From Chitinophaga pinensis (lineage in GTDB: Bacteria; Bacteroidota; Bacteroidia; Chitinophagales; Chitinophagaceae), in NCBI GenBank assembly GCA_945866165.1, contig CAMBGO010000013.1, forward strand, positions 1-20,944: 20,944 nucleotides of DNA. The letters are read 5' to 3'. The translations under genes were made by a program, and so were the position numbers. Below the pieces are notes generated by a model, which saw only the letters and a list, made by a program, of their open reading frames with translations, was not told the DNA's origin and did not search any database. Below, in pieces: positions 8,346-15,575 of the stretch; within the stretch, counting starts at the first letter, position 1, and each line of letters starts with the position of its first letter.

Positions 8346-9416
8346 TTATGATCCGTACTGGTTTGCAAAATCATTCATTAAGTCTGTAATTACCTGAACG
8401 CTGCTCAAAGGCAATGCATTGTATAAAGAAACCCTGAATCCACCTACATTTCTATGACCCTTGATACCAATCATGCTTTCACTTTCACATTTTTTTAGAA
8501 ACAATGCCTCAAGTGATGGATCAGTAATCGTAAAAACTGCATTCATAAGACTTCTATCTTTCTTTTCTACAGGAAGGGTAAAAATTGAATTTGTATCCAA
8601 TGTGTCATATAGCAATGCAGCTTTTTTATTATTTGCTGATTCAATTGCTTGTATACCGCCATTCTTTTTTAACCACCTTAAGGTAAGCATACATACATAA
8701 ATAGCAAAAACAGGAGGTGTATTCAACATTGAACCATTTTCAACATGAACAGTGTAATCCATCATTGATGGAATTCCTTTGTTTCCCTTTGCTAAAAAAG
8801 AACGATCAGCCACAACCAGGTTAACACCAGCAGCTCCAATGTTTTTTTGTGCTCCAGCATAAATGAATGCGAACTTGTTGAAATCCATTTCCCTACTCAG
8901 TATATCACTGCTCATATCGGCAATCAATGGTACTGAAGCATCAGGGATATGATGCATCTGTGTTCCCTCAATTGTATTGTTTGTTGTGTAATGAAAATAA
9001 GCGGCATCATTTGGGATGTGAAAACCTGCAGGTATGTAGGTATAGTTCTTATCTTTTGAACTTGCTACTACATCTACATCTCCATAAATTTTTGCTTCTT
9101 TAATTGCCTTCGTTCCCCATACACCACAATCTAAATATGCGGCCTTGGTTCCTTTGGTAAGGAAATTCATAGGCACTTGAAAAAAATGAGTTGACGCTCC
9201 ACCATGAAGAAATAATACTTCTTTGTTAGCATCCAACTACATCAATTATTTTACCAGGGAAATAGCCTCATTTAATACATCTTCAAAGAGGGGGGTTCTG
9301 TGACCAATCTCTAGAATTGACAATCCCGCATTATTGAAATCTATGATTGCGCGACTAGCCTCTTCAAAAACCTCTGAAGGAAGTATGCTAGGCCCTGCAT
9401 TGAAATTATGATTCAT
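8346..9416 (-). pseudogene. serC: Phosphoserine aminotransferase, interrupted by two in-frame stop codons
   Basis: SerC is the PLP enzyme that converts 3-phosphohydroxypyruvate and glutamate to phosphoserine, the second step of the phosphorylated serine pathway; it also acts in PLP synthesis in some bacteria. One continuous frame from ATG 9416 to 8346 is 356 codons, the normal SerC length. Codons 1-56 give the family N-terminus (FNAGPSILPSEVF; LEIGHR with the substrate-phosphate His39/Arg40, matching E. coli His41/Arg42). Codon 57 is TAA, 58-59 Leu-Met, 60 is TAG, and from 61 on everything is intact: VLFLHGGAS, DCGVW, YIPAGF, TTNNTIEGTQ, the PLP lysine K191 in YAGAQKNIG, GSMLNTPP, GHRNVGGFR. 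The spacing from HR to VLF equals that of E. coli SerC, so there is no indel, only two nonsense codons. A downstream-only product (TTG 9236, 296 residues) would lack the HR motif. Likely a young pseudogene, otherwise a sequence error. Confidence 0.85.
9237..9248 (-). other. Two nonsense codons in the serC frame (TAA-TTG-ATG-TAG)
   Basis: Read on the minus strand, 9248-9246 is TAA and 9239-9237 is TAG, separated by TTG and ATG. Flanking codons on both sides (GTA AAA upstream, TTG GAT GCT downstream) are in the same frame and align to SerC. TAA is one base from GAA or AAA, TAG one base from GAG, AAG or CAG. No Shine-Dalgarno-like sequence precedes the ATG or the following TTG. Confidence 0.9.
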
Positions 9417-9463
9417 GATTATTATGCTAAAAAATTAAACTGGCAGGCAGGTTGTAAAGATAC

Positions 9464-10483
9464 TTAATTTGTACAAGAGCGCCCGATGATCCTATTGCCC
9501 AACCAATAAAATTGCAATAATTCCATTTCTTTATTTGATGCTGAATCTGAATTGCCCTTCCCCATGTCACTTAAACTTGGTTGTCCTGCCTCAACCCAGG
9601 CTGAATACCAGAAACTTGATATTGCATAAATTGAAGCAGCCATTCGTCTTTCAACCATGCCTTTGAGGCTATCATGATATCGATTGGCATATAAAGTTGA
9701 GAATTGTCTCATTAAAACCCCATTTCGGTCTTCGTAATTAAAGCGTTTATGGGAAGGGGTTCGCAATGAAAGTACCTTTTCAATTTTAAGAACACTATCT
9801 GATGCATTTGCACTCTCATAAATTCTATCCCAAATGAAATTCAGTTGGTTTTCAATGAATGTTGCCTTTCCTATGAAAAGATCATATTCGCTTTCTGCAT
9901 ATAATTCTGGTAAACGGCTTTCCCAAAAACCATGAATGCCTAACTGATCAGTCTTTTGTCCGTTATGATTACTGCTCGCATGCAGCGGCACATGTACATC
10001 AGCAATATAGTGTCCAATTTCAGCAGACAACTTCAGTATTTCATTTTTATTTTTCTGAATAAAAGCTTTTTTTAACCTATTCTGCATAATCATAATCCAC
10101 CACGGCGCTATGCCATGTGCATGCAACGTATCCTCAGAAAATTTATCGACTGCCTCATTCCACCTTTTTGGTAAATCTAAAAAAGGAAATTTACCATATT
10201 GGTCCATATCAATATAATGCCTTGGTGCTTCTTCAGGAATAGCATAACGCCTTTTGTCTGGATCCACAGAATGATCTTCAAGGTATTGGATATTCATTTT
10301 GTAAAATGAAATCATTTCAGGAGGTAATAAAAAAACCGAATGGTAATTAATATAGCGATGACCAAAGAAACCCCATGAATAGGTCTTTGGTGGAACCAGT
10401 AACCCAATACCTAAACATATAAAAAGTTGAATAAAATTTTTTATTAAAAACAAATTAGTGGTTAATTTCTTGAATTTTGACAA
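9464..10483 (-). CDS. Exported zinc-dependent phospholipase C / S1-P1 nuclease-like protein
   Basis: Encodes 339 residues of the trinuclear-zinc PLC/S1-P1 superfamily. The signal sequence (residues 1-36, core IQLFICLGIGLLV) ends at TYS, so the mature protein begins Trp37-Gly-Phe-Phe-Gly-His42. This reproduces the Trp1/His6 spacing of P1 nuclease, where the free N-terminal Trp binds zinc. Further ligands are readable: Asp in HSVDPDKRRY (74 or 76), His89 in PRHYIDMD, then H158, D162, H168 in HYIADVHVPLH, and H184/E188 in IHGFWE. Glu in the last position, as in Bacillus cereus PLC Glu146 and unlike Asp153 of P1 nuclease, leans towards a phospholipase C-type site; the substrate remains open. The GT61 gene lies 12 bp upstream on the same strand and serC 47 bp downstream, so it is probably part of a leftward operon. 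Confidence 0.82.
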   Translation of the reverse strand: MSKFKKLTTNLFLIKNFIQLFICLGIGLLVPPKTYSWGFFGHRYINYHSVFLLPPEMISFYKMNIQYLEDHSVDPDKRRYAIPEEAPRHYIDMDQYGKFPFLDLPKRWNEAVDKFSEDTLHAHGIAPWWIMIMQNRLKKAFIQKNKNEILKLSAEIGHYIADVHVPLHASSNHNGQKTDQLGIHGFWESRLPELYAESEYDLFIGKATFIENQLNFIWDRIYESANASDSVLKIEKVLSLRTPSHKRFNYEDRNGVLMRQFSTLYANRYHDSLKGMVERRMAASIYAISSFWYSAWVEAGQPSLSDMGKGNSDSASNKEMELLQFYWLGNRIIGRSCTN

Positions 10484-10495
10484 AGCTCTTATAAT

Positions 10496-11434
10496 CTATA
10501 TGACATTTAAACAATCCTCAATAGTGTTTACTAAAAAATTACCGTCAATAAATATTTTTTGTTTGCTTATTGGATTTCTACTTTTAAATACTCCATCATA
10601 TTTAACCGGACTGATTTCTCTATATTTTTTACCAATCAAATAAGATAAGTTATGAAAATCTGATTTATGATATACTTTTATGAAATTTAATTTGTCTTGA
10701 CACTGATCATTAATACTCGTTTTATTAAAGAAATGATCATCACATACTGGATCACAATACCAATGAGTTCGCTGATTTATCTCAATCAATGGGCATTCTA
10801 TTGGAGTAAAAATTAAATTCGTACAACCAGCTCCATGTGCTGAAACAAAAACCAAGGCCCTAGAACACGCCTCATACTGCTCTTCAACAGTCATTTCATG
10901 AAATGCACAAAATTTTATAGGGAATTTTAGTTGCTGAGTTTTTAAAAATTCTTCTAATGGTAGGCTGGTATTTGAGTCAAATAAATATCTGTCATCAAAA
11001 GCTCTTTGATTAAATAAAACATATTCCCCTTTTTGCTTTGAACAAATATTTTTTACAATTTTACTATACTGGTTTTTAGAAGAATATTTAATAAATTTAG
11101 TAAGATCAAACCCCATCCATAGTGTCGGATTTTTCTTTTCGGAAACGGATTGAGTGTATATAATTTTTATATTTGGATAAAGTTTTTTTAAGACAAAAAG
11201 CCGCCACTTTTGAACACTGCTCTCTTTATCAATTCCTTCTTCATTAATGTGAACTTCTCTGTAATATGGACTGTAATATAATAACGCGTCATACCATACG
11301 TGAAAAATATTATTGTCAGGAATGGAAGAAATCCAAATCCCTTTTATTTTTTTTTGCCGCTGCCTTCGTAAAGCGCAAATGAAAGCATTAGTTAAGTGGA
11401 AATAAAATCTGACTAATGCCCTAAGAATTAGCAT
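10496..11434 (-). CDS. Glycosyltransferase family 61 (DUF563) protein
   Basis: Encodes 312 residues with the GT61/DUF563 pattern: FHVWYDALLYY near 44-54, RAFDDRYLF near 144-152, and the signature VSAHGAGCTNLIF at 197-209 followed by CPLIEI. Such enzymes add xylose, GlcNAc or similar sugars; bacterial members sit in capsule, O-antigen or LPS loci. No signal peptide is evident, though the N-terminus (LILRALVRFYFHLTNAFI) is hydrophobic and could be membrane-associated. Base composition stands out: four hand-counted 60-base rows within it give about 31% GC, below its neighbours, as is common for transferred surface-sugar genes. It is an orphan here, with no other glycosyltransferase, flippase or sugar-nucleotide gene beside it. 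It ends with TAG and is followed after 12 bp by the phospholipase-like gene. Confidence 0.78.
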   Translation of the reverse strand: MLILRALVRFYFHLTNAFICALRRQRQKKIKGIWISSIPDNNIFHVWYDALLYYSPYYREVHINEEGIDKESSVQKWRLFVLKKLYPNIKIIYTQSVSEKKNPTLWMGFDLTKFIKYSSKNQYSKIVKNICSKQKGEYVLFNQRAFDDRYLFDSNTSLPLEEFLKTQQLKFPIKFCAFHEMTVEEQYEACSRALVFVSAHGAGCTNLIFTPIECPLIEINQRTHWYCDPVCDDHFFNKTSINDQCQDKLNFIKVYHKSDFHNLSYLIGKKYREISPVKYDGVFKSRNPISKQKIFIDGNFLVNTIEDCLNVI

Positions 11435-11504
11435 AAATGAAATATTACAAGTTTACCTTAATGAGTTATTGAAACTATAAAATAGAAGTAAAAGATTAAA
11501 CTTT

Positions 11505-12143
11505 TTATGATTTTTTCGCGTGATCCCCAACATCTGTTACACCTCCAGAAACTATAAATTTCATGGCTTCAGCAGAACTGATATTGTCCAAGTTCTTCAA
11601 GCGATCCTTGTGAACAAAGTACAATATACCGGAAAAAGCATATGAATGTGGAATATAAACAGACACATATTCTTCAAGCCCGAATCTTTTAGCGTCATGT
11701 TGGGTGATAAAACCCAAACGAAATACTTCAGGATCTTCAATAGCAACCAGCAATGGTTTATTAAACTTTCTTTTATTGCCTGCAAATGCCTCTAGCAATT
11801 CTTTTACCGTTGAGTAGATAATTTTTACACCCGGAGTTTTTTCAAGCAAGAGATCAAACCACTGCAACAATTTAGAAACAAAAAAGAGGGATGATATATA
11901 ACCAACCAATAAAACAAGCACAATTACAACAAGGAATCCCAGGCCCGGAATTTTCTCCGGATTCCCCATGGTATTTAGTTTTACTAAGTCGGGAAACAAT
12001 ACATGCAAAAGATTGGGCAAAATATCATCAATGAATTTGAAAAGCGACACTATCGACCAAATGGTTATCACAATTGGTGCCAATATGATTAGGCCCTGAA
12101 GGAAATAATTAATGATTTTTCGAGGCCTAAAGAATGCTTCCAT
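11505..12143 (-). CDS. DUF502 family inner-membrane protein
   Basis: Encodes 212 residues matching DUF502. There are two membrane helices, about 13-36 (YFLQGLIILAPIVITIWSIV) and 66-90 (PGLGFLVVIVLVLLVGYIS). A conserved hydrophilic C-terminal half follows: EKTPGVKIIYSTVKELLEAF near 101-120, FRLGFITQ, and VYIPHSYAFSGILYFV with the SAEAMKFIVSGG end. No enzymatic motif is known for the family. In plants related COV proteins affect vascular patterning; the bacterial role is unknown. It has its own promoter match (TATATTTG at 12167-12160), about 17 bases from the ATG. The 70-bp gap to the downstream GT61 gene shows no strong terminator, so read-through into the leftward cluster is possible. Confidence 0.86.
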   Translation of the reverse strand: MEAFFRPRKIINYFLQGLIILAPIVITIWSIVSLFKFIDDILPNLLHVLFPDLVKLNTMGNPEKIPGLGFLVVIVLVLLVGYISSLFFVSKLLQWFDLLLEKTPGVKIIYSTVKELLEAFAGNKRKFNKPLLVAIEDPEVFRLGFITQHDAKRFGLEEYVSVYIPHSYAFSGILYFVHKDRLKNLDNISSAEAMKFIVSGGVTDVGDHAKKS

Positions 12144-12150
12144 GGGAATG

Positions 12151-12164
12151 ATTTGAAATCAAAT
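12151..12164. promoter_or_regulatory. 6-2-6 inverted repeat overlapping the DUF502 promoter
   Basis: ATTTGAAATCAAAT is a dyad with 6-base arms and a 2-base centre, 8 bases upstream of the DUF502 ATG. It overlaps the predicted -7 element, so a protein bound there could block transcription. Short and AT-rich, so chance occurrence cannot be excluded. Confidence 0.25.
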
Positions 12165-12167
12165 ATA
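12160..12167 (-). promoter_or_regulatory. Bacteroidota -7 promoter element for DUF502
   Basis: On the minus strand TATATTTG is an exact match to TAnnTTTG. A start about 7 bases downstream would leave a leader of roughly 10 bases before the ATG at 12143. No TTTG is found 19-21 bases upstream (the bases there read CTCT or similar), so only the -7 half is supported. Confidence 0.4.
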
Positions 12168-12285
12168 CAGCATGCAACATCCGATTAGAGGCGAAATAAC
12201 CGGTTTTGAAGCAGAAAAGAACGGTTTAACAGCGTTTCGCTCAAAAAAATGACCTTTAATAGATTAAATCATTATTTTTTGGGTG

Positions 12286-12311
12286 GAAACTTTATTTACA
12301 TTAAAAGTTTC
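12286..12311. promoter_or_regulatory. 26-bp dyad, candidate operator for the TetR regulator
   Basis: GAAACTTT (12286-12293) and AAAGTTTC (12304-12311) are perfect 8-base inverted arms separated by 10 bases. The dyad covers the predicted -33 element and ends 2 bases before the -7 element of the tetR promoter, the usual position for an autorepressing TetR dimer (or pair of dimers). Its size fits TetR-family operators. Confidence 0.5.
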
Positions 12312-12321
12312 TTTAGTTTTG
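12291..12321 (+). promoter_or_regulatory. Bacteroidota-type promoter of the tetR-RND efflux operon
   Basis: TTTA (12291-12294, one mismatch to the -33 TTTG) is followed after 19 bases by TAGTTTTG (12314-12321), an exact TAnnTTTG match. Both spacing and motifs fit the housekeeping sigma consensus of this phylum. Transcription would start near 12328, giving a leader of only about 10 bases before the ATG at 12338. Confidence 0.6.
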
Positions 12322-12337
12322 CGGCGTCAAAACTTAT

Positions 12338-12958
12338 ATGGACAACAAAAACAGAATCATTTTAGAATCCAAAGCCCTTTTCTTGAAACTGGGTATCCGC
12401 TCAGTATCCATGGACGATATTGCGAATCAGTTGGGTATGTCTAAAAAAACCATCTATCAGCTCTTTGCAGATAAGGATGAGCTCGTTGACAATATCATAG
12501 ATACAGACATTCAACAGATACAAGCCGATTGCACAAATTGTTGTGAAACTGCCAAGGACGCCATCGATGAAATCTTCAAAACGATGGAGATGATCGTGGC
12601 GCAGTTCAGAAACATGAACCCGATGGTGATTTTTGACTTACAAAAATACCATCACAGGTCATTTGAAAAATTTATGAACCATAGGAATACATTCCTCTTA
12701 GAAATCATTACTAACAACCTTGAAAAAGGAGTAAAAGAAGGATTGTATAGGGAAAATATAAAGATTGATATTCTGTCAAGATTCAGGCTAGAATCGATGA
12801 TGCTTGCATTTAACATGGACTTATACCCTCCTTCTAAATTCAATGCACTTGAAGTAACACTTGAAATAATTCAGCATTTTCTTTATGGACTTTCAACAGA
12901 AAGTGGGTATCAGTTGATCAATGAATACAAATCAAGAAAATTAACAAATGGACAATAA
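12338..12958 (+). CDS. TetR/AcrR family transcriptional regulator
   Basis: Encodes 206 residues. The N-terminal helix-turn-helix is clear: residues 4-20 form helix 1 (KNRIILESKALFLKLGI), then MDDIANQLGMSKKTIYQLFADKDELV about 25-50 gives the HTH and the TetR hallmark Y-x-x-F-x-x-K-x-x-L. The C-terminal region (about 55-200) is the variable ligand-binding/dimer domain. It is the first gene of the efflux operon and overlaps or abuts the channel gene, so it very likely represses its own operon and responds to a compound that the pump exports. A matching dyad covers the promoter just upstream. The inducer cannot be read from sequence. Confidence 0.92.
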   Translation: MDNKNRIILESKALFLKLGIRSVSMDDIANQLGMSKKTIYQLFADKDELVDNIIDTDIQQIQADCTNCCETAKDAIDEIFKTMEMIVAQFRNMNPMVIFDLQKYHHRSFEKFMNHRNTFLLEIITNNLEKGVKEGLYRENIKIDILSRFRLESMMLAFNMDLYPPSKFNALEVTLEIIQHFLYGLSTESGYQLINEYKSRKLTNGQ

Positions 12959-12968
12959 ATTAAATCAC

Positions 12969-14372
12969 ATGAACAGATTGACGTTGCTCATATGCATAAT
13001 CGCTTTTTTACAACCAGTGAATACAACTGCACAGCAGCAATACAGACTGTCGGCACAACAAGCTGCAGAACTTGCTCTTAAAAATGCAACAGATATAAAA
13101 AATTTACAACTTGATCGGTCAATACAAATAGCAAAAAACCGTGAATACATCGGTCAGACTTTGCCACAAGCAAGTGGTAATATTCAAATGCAGAAGTATT
13201 TTAATATACCTGTTACACTGCTTCCGGATTTCATTTCACCCTCGGTTTATAGAGTATTGACTGATAAAGGAGTGAAAGATGGTAGCGGTAACCCAATCAC
13301 TGAACCCAAATCCGAACCCACATTCTTCCCTGCACAATTTGGTGTGCCTTGGCAGGCATCTGCTGGTGTTCAGTTCCAACAATTACTTTTTCAACCCGAT
13401 CTCTTTATTGCCTTACAAGCAAGAAAAAAAGCAGTAGACTTTACAGAAGCCAATATCAAGGTGATGGAAGATTCAGTGAAAAGCAATATCTACCGATCCT
13501 ATTACGCAGTGCTGATAGCAGAAAAAAGAAAATCATTTTTAGACGAAAGCATCAGACGATTTGAAAAATTGAAAAGCGATCAAGAAAAACTTTTCAAAAA
13601 TGGATTCATTGAACGCCTCGACTTAGATAAAACACAAGTGGGATTAAACAACTTACAAACCAATACAACCCAAATTGGCAACTTAATTCAAATAGGATTC
13701 GCATCACTAAAATTTGCACTTGGAATTAATCAAACAGATACGCTTCTTTTAACTGACACGCTATCAATTGACCTGGTAAAAAAAGACATGATGGCACTTG
13801 GTAGTTTTACATATACTGATAGGAAAGAAATACAACTACTTAACATAGCCAAGGAATTACAAGGACTAGATCTGAAAAGAAACAAACTCGCCTACCTTCC
13901 TACTCTGGCTACCTACTTTAACTATAGCAGAAATGCTTTGCGTTCAGAATTTAGCATATTCGATTTCAGCCAACAATGGTTTAAAACATCGCTTTGGGGA
14001 ATCAATATGAGCATTCCGATTTTTGATGGTGGACAAAAATTAAATAAAATCAGACAAGCTAACTACTCCCTGCAAAAAACTGAGAACACAATCAAAAATC
14101 TTGAAAGAGCAATTGATCTCCAATTAAATGCCGCAAACATCATTTTTACCAATTCACTTTCAACACTTGATATTCAGGAAAGAAATGTAGTGCTAGCAGA
14201 AAAAGTATTTGTAAGCACAAAGAAAAAATATGAGCAAGGATTAGGATCAAGCTTTGAGCTATCTCAATCCGAACAAGATCTTGAAACAGCACAATCAAAC
14301 TATTTCCAATCACTTTATGATGCAATCAATGCAAGGATATCCTACATGAAAGCACTTGGAAAACTTCAATAA
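12969..14372 (+). CDS. TolC-family outer membrane efflux channel
   Basis: The outer-membrane duct of the tripartite RND pump. ATG 12969 is preferred over ATG 12948 (which overlaps tetR by 11 bases) because it opens a clean signal peptide, MNRLTLLICIIAFLQPVNTTAQ, giving 467 residues. The mature protein starts with YRLSAQQAAELALKNATDIK, the usual first helix of the OEP domain, and has the duplicated OEP layout: periplasmic helices, strand-rich segments (FGVPWQASAGVQFQQLLFQ; WGINMSIPIFDGG about 340-352) and a final helix EQDLETAQSNYFQSLYDAI. There is no lipobox Cys, unlike OprM-type channels. It sits between tetR and the adaptor gene, whose start is 19 bases after this stop. Confidence 0.9.
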   Translation: MNRLTLLICIIAFLQPVNTTAQQQYRLSAQQAAELALKNATDIKNLQLDRSIQIAKNREYIGQTLPQASGNIQMQKYFNIPVTLLPDFISPSVYRVLTDKGVKDGSGNPITEPKSEPTFFPAQFGVPWQASAGVQFQQLLFQPDLFIALQARKKAVDFTEANIKVMEDSVKSNIYRSYYAVLIAEKRKSFLDESIRRFEKLKSDQEKLFKNGFIERLDLDKTQVGLNNLQTNTTQIGNLIQIGFASLKFALGINQTDTLLLTDTLSIDLVKKDMMALGSFTYTDRKEIQLLNIAKELQGLDLKRNKLAYLPTLATYFNYSRNALRSEFSIFDFSQQWFKTSLWGINMSIPIFDGGQKLNKIRQANYSLQKTENTIKNLERAIDLQLNAANIIFTNSLSTLDIQERNVVLAEKVFVSTKKKYEQGLGSSFELSQSEQDLETAQSNYFQSLYDAINARISYMKALGKLQ

Positions 14373-14391
14373 AAAAACACAAAACATAGAT

Positions 14392-15540
14392 ATGAAACAA
14401 ATTTTGATCATTTGCACAGTATTATTTTTTACAGCATGTTCCTCAAACAAGGGCGAAAAGGGAAGTCTAGCTGAAAAAAAATCAACATTAGAAGCATTGA
14501 TGAAAGACCGTGATGCGCTTTCTACAAAAATTGTTGCACTTGAAAATGAAATTGAGCTCCTCGACAGTTCCTCATCAAATGAAAAAATGAAACTGGTTGA
14601 ATTCCTAGCCCTTGCTAACCAGGATTTCTCTCATTATATCGAACTACAAGGTAAAATAACAACAGAGAATATTTACTACGTTACGCCGCGTGGAATGGGG
14701 GGACAAGTAAAATCGATGTTTGTAAAACAAGGAGACAGGGTTAAAAAAGGACAGCTTCTGATGAAATTGGAAGATGGAATCATCCAACAAAATATAAAGC
14801 AAGTTGAAAGTCAACTTTCTTTTGCAAAAAATATTTTTTCTAGGCAAGAGAATCTATGGAAAGATGGCATTGGAACAGAAATACAATTCCTTTCTGCAAA
14901 AAACAATGTTGAGAGTCTTGAAAAACAACTTTCGCTAGTGAAAGAACAGCTTAGCACTACAAACGTAGTGGCAGAAGCGCCAGGAGTTATAGATGTAGTT
15001 AGCATAAAGGTTGGTGAAACATTTATGGGCTCGCCTCTTGCTGGAATTACAATTGTTGACCCCTCAGTGCTTAAGGCAACAGTTGACGTACCAGAAAACT
15101 ATATCACTAAATTCAAAAAGGGAATGAAAACAATCATTTCTATTCCAGATATCAATAAATCAATCAATTCAGAAATAAGCCTTATTAGTGAAACCATCAA
15201 TATCACTTCAAGAAGTTTCATTGCGGAGTGTAAATTAATTGGTGTAAAAGACATTAAGCCTAACCAAATAGCAATAGTAAAAGTGTTGGACCACGAATCC
15301 AAAAATGCAATCGTAATACCAGTAGAAACTGTCCAAACAGATGAAAAAGGCAAATACGTATTTATATTTTCAAATGAAAATGGAAAAAATATTGCAAGAA
15401 AAAAATCAATTGAAATAGGTGAATTCTATGACGAATTGATTGAGGTAAAATCAGGTTTATCAACAGGAGACAAAATAATTACAAAAGGTTTCCAAGGATT
15501 ATATGAAGGACAGAACCTTACCACAGCAACAGCAAAATAA
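14392..15540 (+). CDS. RND efflux periplasmic adaptor (membrane fusion) lipoprotein
   Basis: The adaptor joining pump and channel. ATG 14392 is preferred over the upstream TTG at 14356 because it opens a lipoprotein signal, MKQILIICTVLFFTACSSNK, with lipobox T-A-C and lipidated Cys16; this gives 382 residues. Order: short coiled coil about 25-58; first half of the lipoyl domain 95-128 (GGQVKSMFVKQGDRVKKGQLLMKLED); alpha-hairpin about 129-190; second lipoyl half about 193-222 (AEAPGVIDVVSIKVGETF); beta-barrel about 225-300; membrane-proximal domain about 303-375. The extra N-terminal coiled coil ahead of the lipoyl domain recurs in Bacteroidota adaptors. Co-transcribed with the channel upstream and the pump 35 bp downstream. 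Confidence 0.92.
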   Translation: MKQILIICTVLFFTACSSNKGEKGSLAEKKSTLEALMKDRDALSTKIVALENEIELLDSSSSNEKMKLVEFLALANQDFSHYIELQGKITTENIYYVTPRGMGGQVKSMFVKQGDRVKKGQLLMKLEDGIIQQNIKQVESQLSFAKNIFSRQENLWKDGIGTEIQFLSAKNNVESLEKQLSLVKEQLSTTNVVAEAPGVIDVVSIKVGETFMGSPLAGITIVDPSVLKATVDVPENYITKFKKGMKTIISIPDINKSINSEISLISETINITSRSFIAECKLIGVKDIKPNQIAIVKVLDHESKNAIVIPVETVQTDEKGKYVFIFSNENGKNIARKKSIEIGEFYDELIEVKSGLSTGDKIITKGFQGLYEGQNLTTATAK

Positions 15541-15575
15541 TTTCATTGAGCGATAAAGAGGATAAAAACTGAAAT

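Noticed and set aside
8346..9416. Stop-codon reassignment or programmed readthrough explaining the serC stops
   Set aside because: Neighbouring genes end normally with TAA, TGA and TAG (for example TAG ends the GT61 gene), and two different stop types would both need to be decoded. No recoding structure was seen.
9417..9463. Promoter for serC in the 47-base gap
   Set aside because: No TAnnTTTG match with suitable spacing was found; the gap holds only a short CTGGCAGGCAGG tract.
12191..12240. GCGAAA...TTTCGC with inner AACCG/CGGTT as a structured RNA or attenuator
   Set aside because: It lies upstream of both predicted transcription starts and has a large asymmetric internal loop, so it is kept only as a possible protein-binding region.
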